Assembly (NCBI GenBank): GCA_002633025.1 | Contig: NMRB01000166.1 | Location: 501,589-565,588, forward strand | Direction: 5' to 3' | Origin: Notospermus geniculatus | Taxonomy: Eukaryota; Nemertea; Pilidiophora; Heteronemertea; Lineidae | DNA length: 64,000 nucleotides | Shown here: one piece after another, positions 9,926 to 21,400 of the stretch | Layout: each line of letters starts with the position of its first letter | How positions within the stretch are numbered: the stretch's first letter is position 1 | Notes under the pieces: generated by a model | The model's database searches: none | What the model saw: only the letters and a program-made list of their open reading frames with translations | Told to the model about the DNA's origin: nothing | Made by a program: the position numbers and the translations under genes

Positions 9926-10185
9926 CTTGACCAAATTTGTACAAGGACAAGTAGTTGTTCTGACCTTGACCTAATTTGTAGTGGTCAACAGGCTGTTTTG
10001 TCCTTGACCTCATTAACATATCAAGTCATTCTGACCTTGACCTCATGTTCAAAGGTCAATGCAATTGTTCTGACCTTGACCTCATTTGTAGAGGTCAAAG
10101 GCTATTTTGTCCTTGACCTAGTCATTTTGACCTTGACCATGACCTTGATATTTTCTGACCTTGACCTCATTGTGGAGGCCATGAA
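9926..10185. repeat. Array of TGACCTTGACCT motifs (copy A)
   Basis: About ten occurrences of TGACCTTGACC(T) or TCCTTGACC, separated by ATTTGTAGAGGTCAA-type spacers. The reverse complement TCAAGGTCA matches the extended half-site bound by ERR/NR5A nuclear receptors (established motif), but simple low-complexity expansion is equally possible. It lies in the intron between the 39-bp linker exon and the pre-S1 linker exon. Copy B has it at 27213-27471. Confidence 0.75.
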
Positions 10186-10287
10186 ATTGTTTTAACCCAG
10201 TTAGCTTGAGGAAGCAGAAAAATGTTGATTTTTTGCTGAAACTTGCAGGAGGGGAGCACTCATACACAACATTGATTCAAAACTTAC

Positions 10288-10326
10288 CAGGTGGGCCTGG
10301 TGAAACAGCTATGGGCGTGTCAGAAG
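10288..10326 (-). CDS. Elk: Elk micro-exon (copy A): post-PAS linker
   Basis: 39 bp, phase 1 in and out. It encodes about 13 residues, SDTPIAVSPGPP, flanked by acceptor TGACTTGCAG and donor CACCTG|GTAAGT. It is identical in copy B. Identification rests on matching phase with both neighbours, perfect splice sites and conservation, as the linker has no recognisable domain. It could be an alternatively used exon because skipping keeps frame. Confidence 0.75.
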
Positions 10327-10873
10327 CTGCAAGTCAAACCAGGTCAAATGAACACAAAATGGGGTGAAGCATCCATATAAACATGCAGAAATTATTCTTT
10401 GGAAGCCGGTGTAACGTCGATCAGTGTTCCCCGAATTTGTGTTTTTCTTATTGTTTCCCTCCTGACGAATTAAGTGGCAACTAACCCAACAATAACCATT
10501 CTAGGCCGTGTCTATTGTTGGGGAACACTGAGCTACAGAAACACTCACAGATGTTACATCGGCGTCGACTGCCTGAAAACTATTCCTTTGCTTTTGATTG
10601 TTGTGTTCAGCCTGCAGACTTAGCTAAACAATGTTCAAAAGATTTCTGTGAAACATGTATATTACTAACTTGATGGATCATGCACTGAGAGTGACTTTAC
10701 TCCAAGGATCTAGGACTCTAACTCCATTATACAACACGGAGAACATGTACCTCTACAACAAATTTGAAGGCCCTACATGTTACAATGTATAGAGCACATT
10801 TCCATGGTGCAGTACAACACTTTAGGTACATCTGGTGTAAATATGGTGCCCTTAGATGATAAGCTGCAGTTCT

Positions 10874-11295
10874 GGGGCCTGATTCACAAAGCACACGTAA
10901 GTTCGCTATCTTAGCACGCTCTAAGTGAACGTTTACGTTTAAGATTAGACACTGGTAAGTTATATTCACGAAACATTCTTAGATCACTCTTAGATCACTC
11001 TAACCCAAAGTGTACGTAAGCTTACGTAAAAGCCTAGTTTATACTTCGACGCAAGACCATCGGCGTCCGACGCCCGATCAAATCTGGACGCCGACTTCGC
11101 GGAATTGATTCAGAGTNTGTCCTCTGCACTAAGTAAGCACTACGTGAACCTCCTGAGTACACGTAGATTTTAAGACATCTTAGGCCTTCACGTAATCTTA
11201 AGAGTCCTTCGTGAATAACACGCAAACGGCTACGTGTATGCTTAGAGTGAGTTTAAGTACACTTACCACTAAGTGTGCTTTGTGAATCAGGCCCC
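10874..11295. mobile_element. MITE with GGGGCCTGATTCACAAAG termini (copy A only)
   Basis: 422 bp with terminal inverted repeats of about 23 bp (GGGGCCTGATTCACAAAGCA). Copy B reads straight through at GCAGTTCTGAAGC (28164-28176). It contains one undetermined base (11117) and multiple short ACGTAAG/CTTACGT repeats. Non-coding. Confidence 0.85.
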
Positions 11296-11640
11296 TGAAG
11301 CATCTAATGTACACTAAGACTGATCCTGTGGCATAGGTGCCTCGGCGAACAAACGAGCTACATCTAGAGTAAATTTGGTGACCCTAGCTTATACTGTATA
11401 ACATTTGTCATTTTCAGTTGACAACAGCAAGCAATTGCAACCCAACAGAAACCCAAAAGTTGAACCCCCAAATCCTACTACTACAAGCTAGAGTGGAACG
11501 TGTAGTGAATCATAAGATACACTAACAGCAAATTTGGTGAACCTAGCCAACAATTTCAAGTTCAGTGAATTCAACCATTACCAACATACGTCTGTGAAAC
11601 AAATGCGTTCCACTGATTCTCCAAACCCTTATACACTCAC

Positions 11641-11772
11641 CTGTTGGACTTTCCCCGTCAAAATCGATCACTTTTTCCCGCGTGATGTCCTTGTGGGAGG
11701 CAAGGAATAAGACCACCTGTCCTTTTTCATTCTTGATTGGTACGATATCCAGCAGGCACCAGAACGGACTCG
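11641..11772 (-). CDS. Elk: Elk exon (copy A): second half of PAS domain
   Basis: 132 bp, phase 1 in and out. It encodes (A)[20 protein letters not shown] and [14 protein letters not shown], the last strands of the PAS fold in ELK channels, then DFDGESPT. The acceptor is GATTTTCAG and the donor CAACAG|GTGAGT. Two synonymous differences from copy B. Confidence 0.97.
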
Positions 11773-11827
11773 CTGAAAATCAGATGAGGTACGTCTAGAG
11801 TAAATTTGGTGACTCTATACATATTGT

Positions 11828-12212
11828 TTAAAGGGACTAGGAAAATTTTTTCAAGCTTCGGTTATTACAAAATGCTAGTCTTTCATGATAAATTCCCACC
11901 GTCAATTCACTTTTTCAATTAACTGTTAATTACTGGCACCCAGACAAATCAGTTATCACCACACCATGGAGCATTCACCACGTCACTGGGAACCTAATCA
12001 ACATAATAGAGTACAGGCTCGCTCCATACAAAACATACAGCGAGAGGTTCCCAGTGACGTGGTGAATTCTCCATGGTGTGGTGATGACTGATTTGTCTGC
12101 GTGCCAGTAATTAACACTTAATTGAAAAAGTGAATTGACGGTGGGAATTTATCATGAAAGACTAGCATTTTGTAATAACCGAAGCTTGAAAAAATTTTCC
12201 TAGTCCCTTTAA
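11828..12212. mobile_element. Near-perfect palindromic TTAA element (copy A only)
   Basis: TTAA at 11828-11831 and 12209-12212 bracket inverted arms of about 165 bp that match almost perfectly (ends AAGGGACTAGGAAAATTTTT). Copy B lacks it. The tiny central loop leaves no coding room. TTAA targeting suggests piggyBac mobilisation (inference). Confidence 0.88.
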
Positions 12213-12455
12213 GAAGGTGAGCTTTTTAAGTGTTGCTGATAGGGAACTCTGTTTAACATCCGTTTGCTTGGCTTTCCATCCATGTCAATTATTATGTCAG
12301 CCGATGGTTCATTCACTACTTTTCTGACCAACCAACACATTTGACAACACTGAACACATGATCTTAACAACATTAATTGGTATAAAAGACAGATAATTAC
12401 TTGTAGCGCCTGTGAGAGCAAGGAAGCATGAAAGAGAAGACAAGAGAGAGACATA

Positions 12456-12635
12456 CAGCGGAACCTCCCTATTAAGGACACCTTTCAAAATGACAATAGT
12501 GTCCTTAATTGAGGGGTGTCCTGATTACAGAAGTCAAAATGAATAAAAGTGACAAATTTGGGATGGAACTCTGCTGTCCATGAACGAGAGGTGTCCTCCT
12601 GGCAGAGGTGTCCATGAAGGGAGGTTTAACTCTGT
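12456..12635. mobile_element. MITE, GGAACCTCCCTATTAAGGACAC family (copy A)
   Basis: Imperfect terminal inverted repeats, CAGCGGAACCTCCC at the left and the complement of CAGAGTTAAACCTCCC at the right. The interior holds GTGTCCT repeats. The CAGNG start is hAT-like (inference). Orthologous copy at 29131-29309; related sequence at 18113-18405. Confidence 0.65.
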
Positions 12636-13015
12636 AGACAGCAGAAGCTCCTGAGATGAAATATAATCGTCTGGAATCAAGAGGTGTTCTTTTCCGATAA
12701 GATCAACCCTTCCCCCTTATCAAGATCACTTCCTCAACACAAGAGAAAGATGGAGTGCTCCCTTGGTCTCCATGGTAACATGGCATGTTTACCTCACCTC
12801 TGACCGTGGACGGCCATTATCGGCCCCACGATACTCCAGGGAATTGACCTTGTTAGTCTTAGCATTTATTCTGAATATTGGGCCACTGAGGTGGACAGAG
12901 GAATCGAAACTGGTCGAAGTTTCGCTAACAAAATGGCAGGAATTGGACAATGGGGAACATTTGGCCGTCATGGATTAGGTGTCCCTTGACGTCTATTGAA
13001 ACTATTCAGGTTACG

Positions 13016-13510
13016 CCATAAAGGAATCAACCATAAAGGTCCAACTGACAAATTTAGCATTTTATAAATGTGGACAATATCCCTTTAAAACCCAACAGAT
13101 TTGCATTCTGACGTTTCCATATGATAGGCAAGACCCTTCTGCATGTTCACTGCAAATTTTGTTGAATTCCGACTAGTTGAACTTATGATACAAAAGGTCT
13201 GAATTAATGAGAACCCCACGAACGATGTGTGTTCAGGGTCATCGGTGTACATTTGAATAGGCTGACGTACATTTGTACATGGAACACTAATTGTGCTGAA
13301 AATAGCTCAGTTATCGTCAGAAATGGAATTTAAAGCATCATGTTGGCAGGTTCATGTACCTCTTCACCACAAAAAAAGTTGAAGCTCGTGCCTATTACGT
13401 AAAGCCAAAATTCAGGCAGTGAGAGACATCTGGTGGCAACACAGGAAGTGTATCCCTCAGTAAGCTCATCGTTCGCAGTTAATAAACCTTTATGGTTGAT
13501 TCCTTTATGG
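13016..13510. mobile_element. 495-bp TIR transposon insertion (copy A only)
   Basis: The ends CCATAAAGGAATCAACCATA and the inverted equivalent are about 24 bp, flanked by TTACG at 13011-13015 and 13511-13515. Copy B has the single site TTACG at 29698-29702 in otherwise identical flanks. The exact TSD length is ambiguous because terminus and flank overlap (5 bp is the minimum). No transposase. It lies about 175 bp from the Elk PAS exon. Confidence 0.9.
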
Positions 13511-13686
13511 TTACGCCACATGTCAATTTCTTATTGAAAAGAACAGTGTTGTGCAGGACTGTAAGTGCTGCCACCTATTGACAATTAAGTCCCTAGTCTG
13601 TAGAACAGATGATTTTGGAATAAAACCATTCGCCGAGTTTAGATGTTTTGGAAGGACTTTATCCACAACGTGGTGAACAACCTTAC

Positions 13687-13917
13687 CATTTTTCCTATAG
13701 AATATTAGTTCTGTTTTTAATTCTGTCTGTGAGTCAAGCGCTTCTTCAATTTTCGTCTTTTCTTCATCATCCGTGTCAGATCCGTAGAGAAAGTTACACG
13801 CGCAGCTCTTGGACATGATGTGCGCCCGCGGGAATCCTGTAAGTTCGCAGAATCCATCTGAGCAGTAAACGATGGGGTATCCCTTCGCCTGAGCATTTCC
13901 GAGAACAAAGTTGCTGT
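13687..13917 (-). CDS. Elk: Elk exon (copy A): first half of PAS domain
   Basis: 231 bp, phase 1 in and out. It encodes (D)SNFVLGNAQAKGYPIVYCSD, GFCELTGFPRAHIMSKSCAC and ELIFYRKNG, the N-terminal PAS fold of ELK channels. The acceptor is TATTTTACAG and the donor AATG|GTAAGG. The phase-1 5' border equals the exon 1/2 border of vertebrate KCNH genes, so a short first exon is still missing upstream. Seven differences from copy B, all synonymous. Confidence 0.97.
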
Positions 13918-14179
13918 CTGTAAAATAGAATAAAGCCGACCATAAGAATGGTACGATGGGAAAGTATAACACCTTTTCCTAACTAGGCCCACATATATAT
14001 GAAGGTCAATACGGAGTGCCAAGTTTCATCAGCAACCAGGGCCAGAGCCTAGCTGGAACTCTGAAAATAATACATGATGATCCGTACAGATACCTGTAAA
14101 AGTTGGAATTATTTACAGTACAGTTCATCTTTAAGTGTCTCATTTATCGAGCAGTTCTGCTTTAAATTCCAAATCTTAC

Positions 14180-14402
14180 CCCAGTTCATTTCTAAAACTG
14201 AATCCAAATAACACAAAATCTCTTCGACCATTTCTTCGCAATTTTTACCACGAACTATGAGGTCAAACTCAAATGTAACCACATCATCCTCTTCAGACGT
14301 GGTTGCCATGGTTTCAAGACCAGTGTCCTTGACCTTGGGATCAAATGTCAAGGTCAAATCATTCTGATTGGGCATCAGTGACATATCCATCTCAGTTTCC
14401 AT
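14180..14402 (-). other. Candidate alternative first exon (copy A), weak
   Basis: An ATG in CATCATGG opens 74 codons (METEMDMSLMPNQN..., ending LEMNW) and stops at a donor-like G|GTAAGA in phase 1. That is the phase required by the PAS exon 260 bp downstream. Copy B keeps the frame with a 3-bp in-frame insertion. Against it, differences between copies are mostly non-synonymous (about five versus two), unlike the confirmed exons. Confidence 0.25.
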
Positions 14403-15347
14403 GATGCAACTACAGCACAAGATTTCATTCAAAAAATTCCTTCAGTTGATCAAAATTATCCTTTACAAAGTCAATGAATATTCTTCAAAATAATCCAAGT
14501 GATTGAAAGTTTCAGAGGTCAACACTCGACTGAGAGAATCAGAAGACTGGGAAGAACTATACACTGGTATTTTTCATCCGAGCCAGAAATCATCCAAATT
14601 TGCTATTTCCTGCACAACTTCATGCAATACGCAATATGTAGGCCTATCATAAATCATAAATGTATGTGAACATGGGCACTTCATGATTGCTCTCCACCAC
14701 CAAACAGATGTGAATTTCCGACATATCAATAGAATATAATATCTCGACCTCTCAAATGTACAGAATTGTAAATGCACAAACTCTCCTGACCAACTGTTCC
14801 AAAAGTGTCAAATTCTGTGCATATAGAAAAGATGCTGGTCTAATAACAACTATATGCTGGTCAGCATCAAATATGTCGTTAATTGTTCCAAATAAGGCTT
14901 GGCCTAATCATATGAAGTCATGCACCGTTCAATGACGTAATATTTCTTCCATCGCAAACGTGCACTACCTAACATCAGCAACAGCATTGTTGCACTAGGA
15001 GACAATAGGTCATGATGCGGCCGAATTAAAGCCCAACTGATGCAGTAGGTGACTCTTTCTCCCTCTCCACCTTGATAGGACTGGTCTCCTGTCCAACCTA
15101 TATATAGCCAGTGGTAACAGCGAGGCTGGACTGATACTATGTCGAAACAAAAATGGCCCCCATACCTTCATCATTTGAGAAGTTCAACGAGCTGTTATAG
15201 CGTGACTAACCCTTCATCAGGTAAGGTAACATGCTTCTGCACACAGTATTTCAAGGTCACTGCACAAGGTCAAGGTCAAGGTCACTGCAACTGAGTTATT
15301 TTCCCGACTAATAGATCTTTTTTGATGCCAATTATTTGGGCTATTTT

Positions 15348-15908
15348 TAGTCTCGGTCACCCAGCCGCTGTTTCGAATCTGGGGATCGAACAAGCGTCTG
15401 GGTCATAACGCCACTTTTTCTGTTACGAGCAGACCAAGATCCTGGTCTGGATGCTGATTGGCTAATCAGGGACAGAGCTAGTCATTCATTCCCATCCGCC
15501 GATTCCTCCCATTCGAAAATCACAATCCGGCTGCTGATTGGGCAAGAGAAGTGATCATGTGACCTCATCATGGCGACGACCACATAATGTCAGTTGGGAT
15601 TTCTCGACCTCGTCTACCATACGGATACACAATTCCTGCTTAGTTTTCAGCCTGATATTCAACTCCAATAAGTTGATGCTGTCCAGTAAGCTGTCTCAGA
15701 TCACTTCACCGATCGATTCATTGCCAGATTCAGACATTTTGGAAGGTTGTGAGGTGAAATTTTATCCATCAATGGAAGCAGCCATCTTATGTCACGTGAC
15801 CTGCTACAGCATTACCCACAATGCACTGTATCACAAGAATAACTGCGTTCTGGGCCAGACGTTTGTGTAGCAGTACTGCGGAACGAAACGGCTGGCTGCG
15901 CGAGACTA
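15348..15908. mobile_element. Mutator-like non-autonomous element, 9-bp TSD (copy A only)
   Basis: 561 bp flanked by GGCTATTTT at 15339-15347 and 15909-15917. The ends are TAGTCTCGGTCACCCAGCCG and, inverted, TAGTCTCGCGCAGCCAGCCG. Copy B has a single intact GGCTATTTT at 31500-31508. No recognisable transposase; the frames within are not gene-like. Confidence 0.88.
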
Positions 15909-16735
15909 GGCTATTTTGCGCACAGTATTTCAAGGTCATTGAGCCATGGTCAAGGTCATTGCAACTGATGTATTTCTTTATTAATGGATCTGAGACGCCT
16001 CCAGCGAACATGAACGACAACCGTTCTTCAGATAATTGTCCACAAAACCACACGACTTGGAGAAAACCCTCACAGACAGTGTCGTCTGCTTGTCTTGTTG
16101 ACGTCGTCTGCTCGGGAGTCAAGAAACCAGGGACATCCCCTCAGGCGATGTAATTGTGCAACTATCGTTCATTAGCACCTCTTTGATGCTCCATCGTGTC
16201 ATTGCCCCGTTCTATTTTCAGATCGCGTCCCTTCTTTCACGCAACCGATCAGAGTTCGTTCTATTTATAGACGCATCAGATTCTATACTTAGTAACGGTG
16301 TTACTATTTTTGAATACAGAAGGAATGATTTTATAAACTCATCCTCATTTGTGGATGTTTGTTTGTCAGGAGTCCCTGGCTTCCCCTCCGGCGATAATTA
16401 GCTGTCGATCGGATTCTATTCAAGAGTGATTAGGGACAATTTGCTTGCTTATTTTGGGAATGAAGATAGGAGTGGACAATGGCACAATGATATAAAGTAA
16501 CGTCTCGCAAATTAACATCGAGTGGGGTAAATCATAGGTTGTTGAGTGCAAATTGTCGGTGGACAAAAATCTTTCATCAGATGTGTCTTGAGAAGGTCCA
16601 GCTGTTCAAAACATTCGTGTCTGTGAGATATTATCGTTGGTGCACTCCAGAAGCCAGCGGCGCTCACACAAATTCATGTCTGCAAGACTGAAATTGAGTC
16701 TGTGAGCCGCATCCTGACCTAATCAAGGATTCTAA

Positions 16736-17369
16736 TAGTCTCGCGTCACCAGCCTCTCTCTCTTACAGGAGAGAGTCTGGTAGCAAAGGCCAAAACTTTC
16801 GTTACCGCCAGGTGGCGAGTGTCCAGCTCAGAGCATCCGAATCTGATTGGCCAACGGCTGACTAAACATGGCTGCGCCCGTGAAACGCATGATGAACGAA
16901 CAAGGAACAAAATAGTCCAGGGAAATCTTACCTTTTTAACACGTTTTATCGTGGTTTTCACCGAGTGATATGTAGACAGCGATCGAGCCTGGCCGTTTGA
17001 GGTGGATCGCTGATGAAATAAAGTGGAATTGTATTGTATCAGGATCGATTTACCGTCTGGCTGAACTTCGACTCCCTGGTCGGAAGTGACCTAATCCATG
17101 GCACAAAATGTAAGTCCTATTGTACAATCGGCTTATTCCAGCAATCGATGACCATGGATAGTCGTTCCTTCCGTGCTAAAAAGGTAAATTTTCCCTCAGA
17201 CTCATTCGTTCATCATGCGTTTCATGGGCGCAGCCATGTTTAATCAGCCGTTGGCCAATCAGATTCGGATGCTCTGAGCTGGACACTCGCCACCTGGCGG
17301 TAACGAAAGTTTTGGCCTTTGCTACCAGACTCTCTCCTGTAAGAGAGAGAGGCTGGTGACGCGAGACTA
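16736..17369. mobile_element. Mutator-like element with 165-bp TIRs, 9-bp TSD (copy A only)
   Basis: 634 bp flanked by GGATTCTAA at 16727-16735 and 17370-17378. The inverted repeats begin TAGTCTCGCGTCACCAGCCT and run about 165 bp with two mismatches, then continue in diverged form. Copy B shows the exact empty site (32315-32323). Long TIRs plus 9-bp duplications are the classical signature of Mutator-like elements. Only about 300 bp lie between the arms, so it is non-autonomous. Confidence 0.93.
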
Positions 17370-17453
17370 GGATTCTAAATGCTCGCTCCCTCCATCACCA
17401 CATACTTTTTTGTGCGGTGACGAAGAAAGCGAGCGCTAAGAACCTCTGATACA

Positions 17454-17608
17454 GATGAGTTTCGCCAGCAGCCATCTTGCCACAATTAGGTCATCACCAT
17501 GGGGATTCTCTCCAGAGTGACAGGTGATTGGTTCTCCCATCCCCCACTGGGGGAAATCACCATGACGATGACCTAATTTTGGCAAGATGGCTGCTTGCGA
17601 AACTCATC
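17454..17608. mobile_element. Hairpin MITE (copy A; also in B)
   Basis: GATGAGTTTCGCCAGCAGCC at the left pairs with its near complement at the right, arms about 50 bp including CATCTTGCCA and ATTAGGTCATC. Shared with copy B at 32399-32555. Confidence 0.75.
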
Positions 17609-18112
17609 TATTCTCAGGATGGGAGACGCCAGACGTGTCGTGGACATAAACTCAGAGAGTTGAGGTTGCACACATAGGTTTTTGCTCACAGATTCAGACA
17701 TTTTTATGCTGGCAGCTGATCAATACCACATGAATGAGAGAATTAGGCCTAATACGGAGAAACAGACACCAGGCCTAACAAATGAACCTACGGCGACATC
17801 CCGGGCGACATCCATTCGATCAGCTATAACTCATTGGGTGTTACCACAACAATTAAATGGTCACCGATATTGAGTTTTTCGTAATTATCTGCCAAGAGGG
17901 ATCAGTCGTATGATAAATTCAGCGATTATCGGCGCGGGTATTGGATTCTGTGACATATACCGGTAGATTTCCGTTAGGTCCATAAATTTTGTTCAGCTGG
18001 CCGTCCCAATTTTTGTTCTCCAGATGAGATTTTCCGCGTGTGCACTTTTAGCTGAAACTGTAGATCGGCTGAGGTATTGGCCAACCAGACAAGGCTCTAC
18101 CTGTGAGTTGCC

Positions 18113-18405
18113 ACGAAGGTGTTCTGATTATAGAGGTCGAAATGAAGAGGAATGACCAACTGGACTGAGGTTGGAGTGTCCTTTCATTAGGGGTGTCCTC
18201 CTGGTTGAGGTGACGGGCAGGGATGTTTTATTCTGTGGTGAAGCATTCCCAAGTTATGTCACTGACCAGAAAACGTCATACCTCTGCAATGCCCAGAAAT
18301 TGAGAGGTGTCCTGACTGACTATAGGTCAAAATGAACAATAATTACTTTGGACAAAGCTGGGTGTCCTCCTGGCAGAGGTGTCCATCAGGGGAGGTTCGA
18401 AACGT
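18113..18405. repeat. GTGTCCT-type repeat fragment (copy A)
   Basis: Contains GGTGTCCTCCTGG and GAGGTGTCC motifs as in 12456-12635, in two tandem-like halves. Probably a diverged composite of that MITE family. The equivalent in copy B is at 33075-33355. Confidence 0.5.
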
Positions 18406-18409
18406 GCAT

Positions 18410-21400
18410 ATTCTGTGGGAAAGCATTCCTAAGTCGATGTCACCTTTAGTTGACCTGAACGAGCCTGCAGAGTTGTACAGAATTGCATAAAAAATACATC
18501 GCGGGATCATTTTGCAAATCTGACATCAAATGGGCAAATTCACCCATCATTTCCTTGCTCTTTTTTCTCCTCCGTAGCCATGGCGATGTGACCAATTTGC
18601 AGAATAACAGTACCGAGTATGACGATGATGATTGTTGATGATGGTTAATCGGAGGTGGTTTGGGATACAGGGAGCACAACAGAGACGTGATGATGTTGTG
18701 ACAACATATAAACCATCAACATTGAGGACAAGAGGCATATAGGCCAAAAGCTCAGCTGACATCTCAGACGACGAAATTTGGAAGGCAACCCAGCACTATA
18801 TAGACTCGTGGTGATAGGTAACACCATGCCATGCACTTCGACATAGAGAACAAGAGTACTGTGGGCCAAGTGCTCAGCTGATTTGCTTGTTTCAGTCAAG
18901 CTGACCTACAATGTGTGTTTTTATTGGAGAGCTTGGAGAAAACATCCAGTCGATACAGCTCATAACTCAGATGGAATTAGGCCCTATAGCTGTAGGCCTA
19001 TCTCTTGCTCTTGCTGGGTCAGAAGAAGAATGCCGGCATAAACAGGATTTGTTTTATTTGAACATTCCAGAAGCTCCTTTCGCTATTTCTCTTGTTATTA
19101 CTGATTGATCTGTGAATTTCCCCCCTTTGCCAAGTTGGCTGAACTCTTGGTAGGCTGACTTACCTGTCGGACTGAGACCACATACCAGTGAGTTTAGTTT
19201 ATTGTACGCCGCAACTGGTGCTGCCCCAATGGTGAAAGTCAGTAACTCCATTTAGGGTCATGGGGAGGGCGTTCAATTGAAATATCAGCCTACAGTACAC
19301 TACTGTGTACTTAGTAGTAAAGAATTGAGCTATTATTTCAATTACCCATTTTCCCACTGATCAGCACCGAAGTGGAGATACTGGTGTTAACATTTTGAAG
19401 GCTGACTTTGGAAAATGAGGACTGGGTACTGGTGGAAGATTTCCAATGATGGAAAATCGGGACACTGCATGAAAGTGGAGGGATTACCGTCACAGAAAAC
19501 TTACATTGCACTTTTTTGACCAATTTGTCAATGGACACCATTCCGATTGCTAGTCAATTAATCCATGTGCTTAATGTCATAATCTGTGCATCGTCTCTTA
19601 ATCCGTGTGTCTTAATCTGCTAATCCGTGTATGTTTCACAGGACGAAGTGATACTGATGATGCTAGATCCCTGTTCTGTAGTAATCCATGATCATATCTG
19701 ATTGAACTGAAGTGTTCCTGAGATAACTCCTCGAACATCAATCACAGTTCTCTCCTATACTGTAAAAGGCAGTGTCTCCATTTAGAAGCAGTGGGGGCAT
19801 GGTGACTGACATAATATAGCCACTGTCTACACTGCAGTGTACATGGGCGCACACGATACGGCTGTTACGTCAATTTACATCTCCCCGCTGATCACAACGG
19901 AAAAACTGCTTTTTACCACTCTGGAAGGGCGTGTTGCCATCGCAGGAAGAAGTCATCATTGTTTATTCATGACTGTTGAAGATCCCAAACTGTTGCTGTA
20001 CATTGCAAGTACAAGTATTGTCACCCTGCATGAACTGTTTGAAGTGCCCAACAGTTAATATGGATAGCCAACAACTCTACAAGCAATTTTCTGTGGAAGA
20101 TGAAACTTCTGAAGACTGACGTTTCCAAGTTTCAAACTCTTCTCATATGCTGCCTGACAAGTGGAAATCTCAAGGCCTGCTCCATGTGAGATAAGAAGTC
20201 CCTTGTGCAAGATGGTTCTGAATTCGCAATTCCCTCACAGCTGACGCTGAGACCAATGACACGAACGACTGCCAAATGTTTATGTTGAGTTGCCAATAGA
20301 GAGACAAACTTAGAAGAGAAACTCTCCCTTGGAGTAGCACCTTTAGGCAAGAAGTCTGCAACAGATGACCAACCATTCTCAACTGCAGAGCTCGAAACTG
20401 TGCCAGATTACCGAAGAATGACGGAAAGACCCAAAGTATTACGAATGGTGACCAATGTCCAGCCAGGACAAGCAGTTTGACACAGAAGACAATCTTGTTG
20501 GTATTCACCTGAGAAGCAGCGACATCCAGGACAATCCACCAGAGAATGCACAAACAGAAAGATCAAAGACTGCTGAAGAAGACTGTAATCAAGTTCAGCA
20601 ACAGTGAAAGAACGGCAAATACCCCAGAAACTACCAAGAAAACCCCAATCGACAACACGTCCGGGCGAACCGTGAAAAAACCGAGACTGCTGCTCGAGTT
20701 AGACATGACAATAGTCACGAAACGCCAAGCAAACATGACAACTGCAGCAGAACAGGTTGTCTTCGATGGTTGACGGTTGACATAGTGATGACCGATGTGT
20801 CCCCACTTTACAAAAGTAGGTGTTGGAAACAGGGGAGAAGTCTTTGAGTTGATGCCTAGTGTTGCATCTGGCTAGAGTGAAGAGGCGTCTCCATGTGTTT
20901 TCTCGTGCAAGGTGGCTCTCGACAATGGATTCGTTGTTGGTTTCTGCAAGGCTTACCCCTCGACCAGCATCACAACCGACTTCCCAATCTTTTCTGTGGT
21001 TGATTTGCGCGAATACAGAGCCAACTTGTTACGAGAAAATTCTCACATGGATTGGAGGAGAGCCTGACAGATCAAGGGAGTGAAGCCATGCGATGAATTC
21101 GTGGACTTGATGATCTACCACAGAGATGCCAAACTTTGCCAACACAATACTTGATGTCCCTTCGTTGAAAGCGATTTGTGAGATGTGTGGTCATGCGATC
21201 CTTGCCAGAAGTTCATGATGTCCTTATGAAACATTCACATACATGTATGTATCATGTCCAAGGTGAAATCAAGTATAATTCCTCCAAGGTGAAATGTACA
21301 GCCATCCTCAGCCAAGCCTATAGTCCGGCCTGTTCAGCATGTGTAGGCCTACAGCAGTTGATGTTTTTAAATACCAATAACAATTTTAATGCGGATGTGA

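Noticed and set aside
16156-16401. Plus-strand frame with FVDVCLSGVPGFPSGDN and a similar upstream frame ending VDVVCSGVKKPG
   Set aside because: Looks like an ancient short duplication in non-coding DNA; no start, splice or domain support.
20100-21130. Possible retroelement remnant (frames with SCTRDFLSHMEQ-type strings)
   Set aside because: No protease, reverse transcriptase or integrase motif could be identified and the frames are broken in both copies.
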